64,000 nt of DNA from NCBI RefSeq assembly GCF_028623165.1, contig NZ_CP117768.1, positions 4,960,001 through 5,024,000 of the forward strand. The letters run 5' to 3'. How positions within the stretch are numbered: the stretch's first letter is position 1; each line of letters opens with the position of its first letter. Below are positions 62,241 through 64,000 of this stretch, in pieces. The notes under the pieces were generated by a model. The model saw nothing but the letters and a program-made list of their open reading frames with translations, was not told where the DNA came from and did no database searches. The DNA comes from Nostoc sp. UHCC 0926 (lineage in GTDB: Bacteria > Cyanobacteriota > Cyanobacteriia > Cyanobacteriales > Nostocaceae). Both the position numbers and the translations under genes were made by a program.

Positions 62241-63155
62241 TTAACCAAAGACGCTCAACTGTAACTCTTGCGCTAAAGCCTCAACAAATGCGATCGCTGC
62301 TACAGGATTACCGATATTATCCAACCCAGGACTATAGCAAGCGATCGCACCCTCTCCTGGTACTATTGCTATAAGTCCACCACCAATCCCTGATTTCATC
62401 GGTAGACCAATTTTGACTGCAAACTGGGCAGAAGCTTCGTACAGTCCACAAGTTAGCATCACAGCATTGACAATTCGGCGGTTTTGTGATGAGAAATAGC
62501 TATTTTCACAAGCTAGGAATTTTCCCAAAAGGGCTAAATCTTCAACTCGCCCAGATATACAGCATATTTGCTCGTATGTGTCAAGTGCTATTTCAATATT
62601 TTTTAGATACCCAGCTTCAGCGAGATAATTAGCGATCGCTTGATTGGCTGTTGAGCGGGTTAATCGCACTGAAGCCAGCATCACCTCATCTAACCTGAGT
62701 TGGCAACCTGCGAATTGGTTGAGCCATTGACAAAATAAAAGAGTGCGATCGCTTGCGTCCTTTCCTGGTAATTTATCAGCGAGGGTAATTGCCCCACTAT
62801 TAATCATCGGGTTGCGGGGGCGGCCGCGATCGGCAATGAGTTGTTCTAAAGAATTGAAGGGTGTATCCGATGGTTCAACCCCAACCCACCCAAAAACTGT
62901 TTCTGCTCCCAGATGTTCTAACAGATAAAGTAGAGAAAATGTCTTGATAACGCTCATTAGCGGGAAGACACAAGCTGTATCCCCAAAGCTGATAGTTTGT
63001 CCCGATTCACAGCAGATGTGAACTGCAAACCAACCAGGATCAGCCAAAGCTAATTGCGGAATGCGATCGGCAACTTGTCCTCGTTCAGCTTGGGTTTTGG
63101 CTAGTTGCACCCAGGCTGATAACTTCGTAGTAGTTAGTTTGTCAAGTCCTTTCAA
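62241..63155 (-). CDS. glsA: Glutaminase A
   Basis: Hydrolyses L-glutamine to glutamate and ammonia. It is a serine-dependent beta-lactamase-fold enzyme of 304 residues. The catalytic SxxK is in FPLMSVIKTFSLLYLLEHLG. NPMINSGAI contains the conserved Asn-Ser, TANQAIANYLAEAGYLKN follows, and ITFAVKIGLPMKSGIGGGLI carries the KSGIGGG motif. The start is the ATG at 63155. It is isolated between the lipoprotein gene and a decayed ORF pair. In a nitrogen-regulated cyanobacterium an NtcA site might be expected, but none was found by eye. Confidence 0.93.
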   Translation of the reverse strand: MKGLDKLTTTKLSAWVQLAKTQAERGQVADRIPQLALADPGWFAVHICCESGQTISFGDTACVFPLMSVIKTFSLLYLLEHLGAETVFGWVGVEPSDTPFNSLEQLIADRGRPRNPMINSGAITLADKLPGKDASDRTLLFCQWLNQFAGCQLRLDEVMLASVRLTRSTANQAIANYLAEAGYLKNIEIALDTYEQICCISGRVEDLALLGKFLACENSYFSSQNRRIVNAVMLTCGLYEASAQFAVKIGLPMKSGIGGGLIAIVPGEGAIACYSPGLDNIGNPVAAIAFVEALAQELQLSVFG

Positions 63156-63204
63156 ATTGTAAATTTTCTAAAAGTTTATTTATTAAATAGCAATTATTTT
63201 AGCT

Positions 63205-63393
63205 TTAACCTTGTTGGCGTTTTAACTCTTGTATCAATACTTGGCAGTGCTTACTGGCTTCTCTTGCCTGTTGCCTGAACTATTTAGCTTGCTCTTGGTT
63301 AGTTAAATATACTTCAGATGCTTTTTGCCTGAGTTCAACAGCTTGTTTACTGAGTTCCTGAATACGAGTCTTTAATTATTCAATTGTTTTCAT
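63205..63393 (-). pseudogene. Small coiled-coil ORF interrupted by TAA and TAG
   Basis: Sixty-two codons from an ATG that overlaps the stop of the preceding ORF (ATGA). It reads MKTIE, TAA, LKTRIQELSKQAVELRQKAS, EVYLTNQEQAK, TAG, FRQQAREASKHCQVLIQELK then RQQG. Both stops (63376-63378 and 63280-63282) lie within helical, Gln-rich sequence where CAA or CAG would fit. It is probably a decayed helical protein. No family is recognised. Confidence 0.5.
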
Positions 63394-63590
63394 CTTTGCT
63401 CCTGTTCTGAAATCACAATTTCCAAATTTTCGGCTTCTTAATAAAGTATATCTGCTTTACTAGCCAGCAAGCTAGCATCATCAAAATCATTGTTTACTAT
63501 TGCTCTGTCATCAGCTTCTTACAACTCATCAATGATTTCTTGTAATTGTGCGTAAGCTTGTAATAATACATTGCGGGTTTCTGACTTCAT
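63390..63590 (-). pseudogene. Small acidic helical ORF interrupted by two TAA codons
   Basis: Sixty-six codons: MKSETRNVLLQAYAQLQEII, DEL, TAA, EADDRAIVNNDFDDASLLAS, KADILY, TAA, EAENLEIVISEQEQR, then TGA. The internal stops are at 63519-63521 and 63438-63440. The reading frame and codon use otherwise look like a normal gene, and its TGA overlaps the next ATG. Both stops could come from CAA by one transition. No family is recognised. Confidence 0.5.
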
Positions 63591-63747
63591 ATTGACTGGT
63601 TAAATATCTAACTCTCCTGCAATTAAACTTAGATTTGGTTTTGTCTAAGCCCCTAGTAGCAACACACGGTAATATATGTATGATTATTTTTCATCGGCCT
63701 ATTTCAGAAAATTAGTATAAACATCCTCTAAAAGCAAAGTAGACTTT

Positions 63748-64000
63748 ATGATTCCCCGTGTCAGAGCGCCAGAATTAGCGCAAAATTACTCTTGGCTCAA
63801 CACCGATAAACCTTTGTCTCTCAAACAACTCAAGGGTAGAGTCATAATTTTAGACTTTTGGACATATTGCTGCATCAATTGTCTGCATATTCTGCCAAAT
63901 TTAAAATATTTAGAACAAAAATATAAAGATAGCCTTACCGTAATCGGGATTCACTCCGCCAAATTTGATAACGAAAAGGAAACAGAAAATATTCGCCAAG
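63748..64000 (+). CDS. Thioredoxin-like (redoxin) domain protein, N-terminal part
   Basis: The gene runs off the right edge; 84 residues are visible. MIPRVRAPELAQNYSWLNTD is followed by KPLSLKQLKGRVIILDFWTY, CCINCLHILPNLKYLEQKYK and DSLTVIGIHSAKFDNEKETE. The DFWTYCCINCLH segment is a TlpA/redoxin-type active site with an extra Cys. It is the form found at the start of larger thioredoxin-NHL-repeat proteins. There is no signal peptide. A disulfide or peroxide-related redox role is likely, but the C-terminal domains cannot be seen. Confidence 0.8.
   Translation, partial: MIPRVRAPELAQNYSWLNTDKPLSLKQLKGRVIILDFWTYCCINCLHILPNLKYLEQKYKDSLTVIGIHSAKFDNEKETENIRQ

Noticed and set aside
17091..63590. 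Genetic-code recoding of TAA/TAG as Gln
   Set aside because: Dozens of intact genes in the window end in TAA or TAG at family-typical lengths (gmk, psaJ, psaX, tic22), so general recoding is excluded; only local readthrough remains open.

Overview
The window is chromosomal DNA of a filamentous cyanobacterium of the Nostoc/Anabaena type. The evidence is the gene content (six photosystem I genes, ndhB, Tic22, natD-like permease), very frequent HIP1 octamers (GCGATCGC), the AT-leaning base composition, and the families of short dispersed repeats typical of Nostocales (TTAGGAGT-type runs, ATTTTGGATT runs, the GCCGTAGGCATCGC repeat, several MITE-like elements). From memory, the order gmk, psaL, psaJ, psaF, tsaD, hydrolase, ACT protein, GNAT, tic22, prmC, tsaC, histidine kinase, secF, secD, pdhB resembles the alr0106-all0122 segment of Anabaena PCC 7120. 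That was not checked here.

Layout. 1-5.9 kb: a truncated gene at the left edge, an aminoglycoside-phosphotransferase remnant, a RemA-like regulator, gmk, the psaF-psaJ-psaL cluster on the minus strand, tsaD and an alpha/beta hydrolase. 6-16.8 kb: ACT-domain protein, GNAT enzyme, tRNA-Pro(UGG), the tic22-prmC-tsaC-histidine kinase run, a second GNAT, secD-secF and pdhB. 17-24.4 kb: a DUF6888/DUF6887 pair with a broken first gene, a hicBA toxin-antitoxin pair between 28-bp direct repeats, hemB, prfC and a membrane protein with an M48-like domain that lacks the catalytic residues. 25-33.7 kb: an RRM RNA-binding protein, sufE, a hydrolase-fold protein without the nucleophile, a probable Zur-controlled COG0523 GTPase followed by a WD40 protein and a small secreted Cys protein, then ndhB.

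33.8-42.8 kb is a worn accessory region: a glycosyltransferase and a flippase, apparently remains of a polysaccharide locus, separated by a decayed IS1-family copy, a MITE, a decayed sugar-transferase gene and an IS630-family fragment. It is followed by two signalling proteins and long gene-free stretches with more MITEs. 43-50 kb: lipA, psaX (45 codons), natD, a hybrid histidine kinase, larE, a DUF4864 protein and an SGNH hydrolase. 50.5-54.6 kb is a second accessory island: a small HTH protein, a decayed duplicate of it, a small unknown protein, a DNA methyltransferase and an AT-rich KAP-type P-loop NTPase. 54.9-64 kb: psaA-psaB, a lipoprotein with 72-residue repeats, glutaminase, two overlapping small ORFs each interrupted twice, and the start of a thioredoxin-like protein at the right edge.

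The best candidates for something undescribed are the methyltransferase/KAP NTPase island, the Zur-box COG0523-WD40-Cys peptide run, and the two coupled coiled-coil ORFs at 63.2-63.6 kb. Both of those ORFs would be whole if four stop codons were Gln. All functional statements rest on motif recognition by eye; no database search was run.
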